A DNA stretch of 64,000 nucleotides from Halothece sp. PCC 7418 (GTDB taxonomy: Bacteria; Cyanobacteriota; Cyanobacteriia; Cyanobacteriales; Rubidibacteraceae), in the NCBI RefSeq assembly GCF_000317635.1, contig NC_019779.1, forward strand, positions 3,224,001 through 3,288,000, read 5' to 3'. Below, in pieces: positions 63,116 through 64,000 of the stretch. Numbering within the stretch: the first letter of the stretch is position 1; the number at the start of each line of letters is the position of its first letter. Position numbers and translations under genes: made by a program. The notes beneath the pieces were generated by a model, which was not told the origin of the DNA, did no database searches, and worked only from the letters and a program-made list of their open reading frames with translations.

Positions 63116-63120
63116 TTTAG

Positions 63121-63879
63121 CTATACCTCCGCGATGCGCTGCGCAACTTTACGAAATTCTTGACTAACGGGATGTTCGGGATACTTGCTGTAAAATACCC
63201 CTTCACTGGCCAGTTCTACGAGATCCTCTGAAAGCGGAAACACACCCACCACTGATTCTTGATAGGTGGCTTCGACTTTTTGAACAACGAGATCAGGATC
63301 AATTCGACTGTGGACTTTATTAATGGCGAGTAGCATTTTGCGGACATTTAATTCCCGCGCCACATCAACGGTTACTGCTGTACCTTGGTAATCTTGTTTA
63401 TCGGGTCGTAAAATGAGAATCACCAGATGGGAGAGAGAAATCGATAGAAAGGTTTCCTTTGATAATCCAGGATGGGTATCAATAAATAAGTAGTCCAGTT
63501 GATAAGATTTTACGAATTGACGTAAGCCATCATTCATTAACTTGACATCGTAGCCTTGCTGTAAAATGCGGGCAATGTCATCTGGTTTGATGCTGGATGG
63601 AATCAAAAATAACTGTCCGCTTCCCTCCTTGCCAACAGAAGCACTAACGTTATAAGTCACATCTTCAATGGGGCTTTCACCCCAAAGATAATTATTGAGG
63701 GTGGCGTGAGTCTGTTCGGGTTCTAAGCCCAATAGGCTATGAATGCCCGGAGAGGGAATATCTGTATCGACCACGCCAACTCGGTTACCGCGTAAGGCCA
63801 TGGCAGTGGCTAAATTTGCCGTGAAATTAGATTTACCTGTTCCCCCCCGATAGGAGTGGATTGCAATTACTTTTGGCAT
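63121..63879 (-). CDS. ParA/MinD-like ATPase
   Basis: A 252-residue deviant-Walker P-loop ATPase. IAIHSYRGGTGKSNFTANLA is the P-loop (GGTGKS). VGVVDTDIPSPGIHSLLGLE has the D motif, and YLFIDTHPGLSKET gives switch II. The usual Lys of KGGxGKT is Arg-preceded (YRGG). It starts a three-gene operon with glutaminase and an FHA protein. It may position or regulate that system, not chromosomes, because no ParB or centromere-like site is nearby. The 121 bp to the window end show nothing clear. Confidence 0.88.
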   Translation of the reverse strand: MPKVIAIHSYRGGTGKSNFTANLATAMALRGNRVGVVDTDIPSPGIHSLLGLEPEQTHATLNNYLWGESPIEDVTYNVSASVGKEGSGQLFLIPSSIKPDDIARILQQGYDVKLMNDGLRQFVKSYQLDYLFIDTHPGLSKETFLSISLSHLVILILRPDKQDYQGTAVTVDVARELNVRKMLLAINKVHSRIDPDLVVQKVEATYQESVVGVFPLSEDLVELASEGVFYSKYPEHPVSQEFRKVAQRIAEV

Positions 63880-64000
63880 ACCGAATTTATGGTTTTTAAT
63901 AGGCAGAATTTATGGATGATCGAGCACGACAAAACCAGAGCCAGATTAAGCTCTAAGGTGTCAAATATCCCAACAGTTGGTGCATTGGAAAATCGAGGGA

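Overview
The window is chromosomal DNA of a cyanobacterium. It carries a photosystem II psbA gene, zeta-carotene desaturase, a cyanobacterial DUF3685 response regulator, menC, and a very high density of the HIP1 octamer GCGATCGC. The species cannot be named from the sequence alone.

Region 1 (1-19.4 kb) is mainly core metabolism: 5' part of eno, menC, a VapBC pair, a DUF3685 regulator, tsaE with a lipoprotein, an SRPBCC protein and crtQ, psbA with a clear promoter and terminator, a HIT protein, a one-Cys PrxQ, a D-Ala-D-Ala dipeptidase, an APH-type kinase, yidD, two GT4 glycosyltransferases, recJ, an OmpR-type regulator and a DUF423 protein. Two genes here (menC and a small membrane protein after recJ) have convincing coding sequence but no ATG/GTG/TTG at the expected start.

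Region 2 (19.4-38.5 kb) is an AT-rich surface-glycan locus. It has GT2 and GT4 enzymes, methyltransferases, two sulfotransferases and a PglK-like ABC exporter, which suggests a methylated and sulfated polysaccharide. It is visibly decaying: one GT2 is split by two frameshifts in A7 runs, a sulfotransferase is truncated, and there are GT, ABC and DUF4351 relics. Between the sulfotransferase and the exporter sits an array of five Uma2-family (PD-(D/E)XK-like) genes. Three are near-identical tandem copies whose coiled-coil tails differ by whole 7-residue heptads.

Region 3 (38.6-56 kb) is a defence island. It holds a complete type I restriction-modification system (hsdM, hsdS, hsdR plus a YgjP-like metallopeptidase gene) interleaved with toxin-antitoxin modules: a VapBC-like pair, a Panacea antitoxin next to a MazF-like toxin with an apparent zinc-ribbon insertion, and an orphan PIN protein. 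Next to it is a Dnd DNA-phosphorothioation locus (dndB divergent from dndC-dndD) with no dndE or dndA in the window. The dndC 3' end is duplicated across a repeat-rich insertion, and two similar hairpins with a compensatory base pair lie after dndD.

Region 4 (56-64 kb) has two minus-strand operons. One is a small protein of unknown function, a P2-type cation ATPase with an N-terminal HMA-like domain, and a divergent MetK. The other is a ParA/MinD-like ATPase, glutaminase and an FHA protein. I saw no rRNA, tRNA, CRISPR array, prophage or intact insertion sequence.
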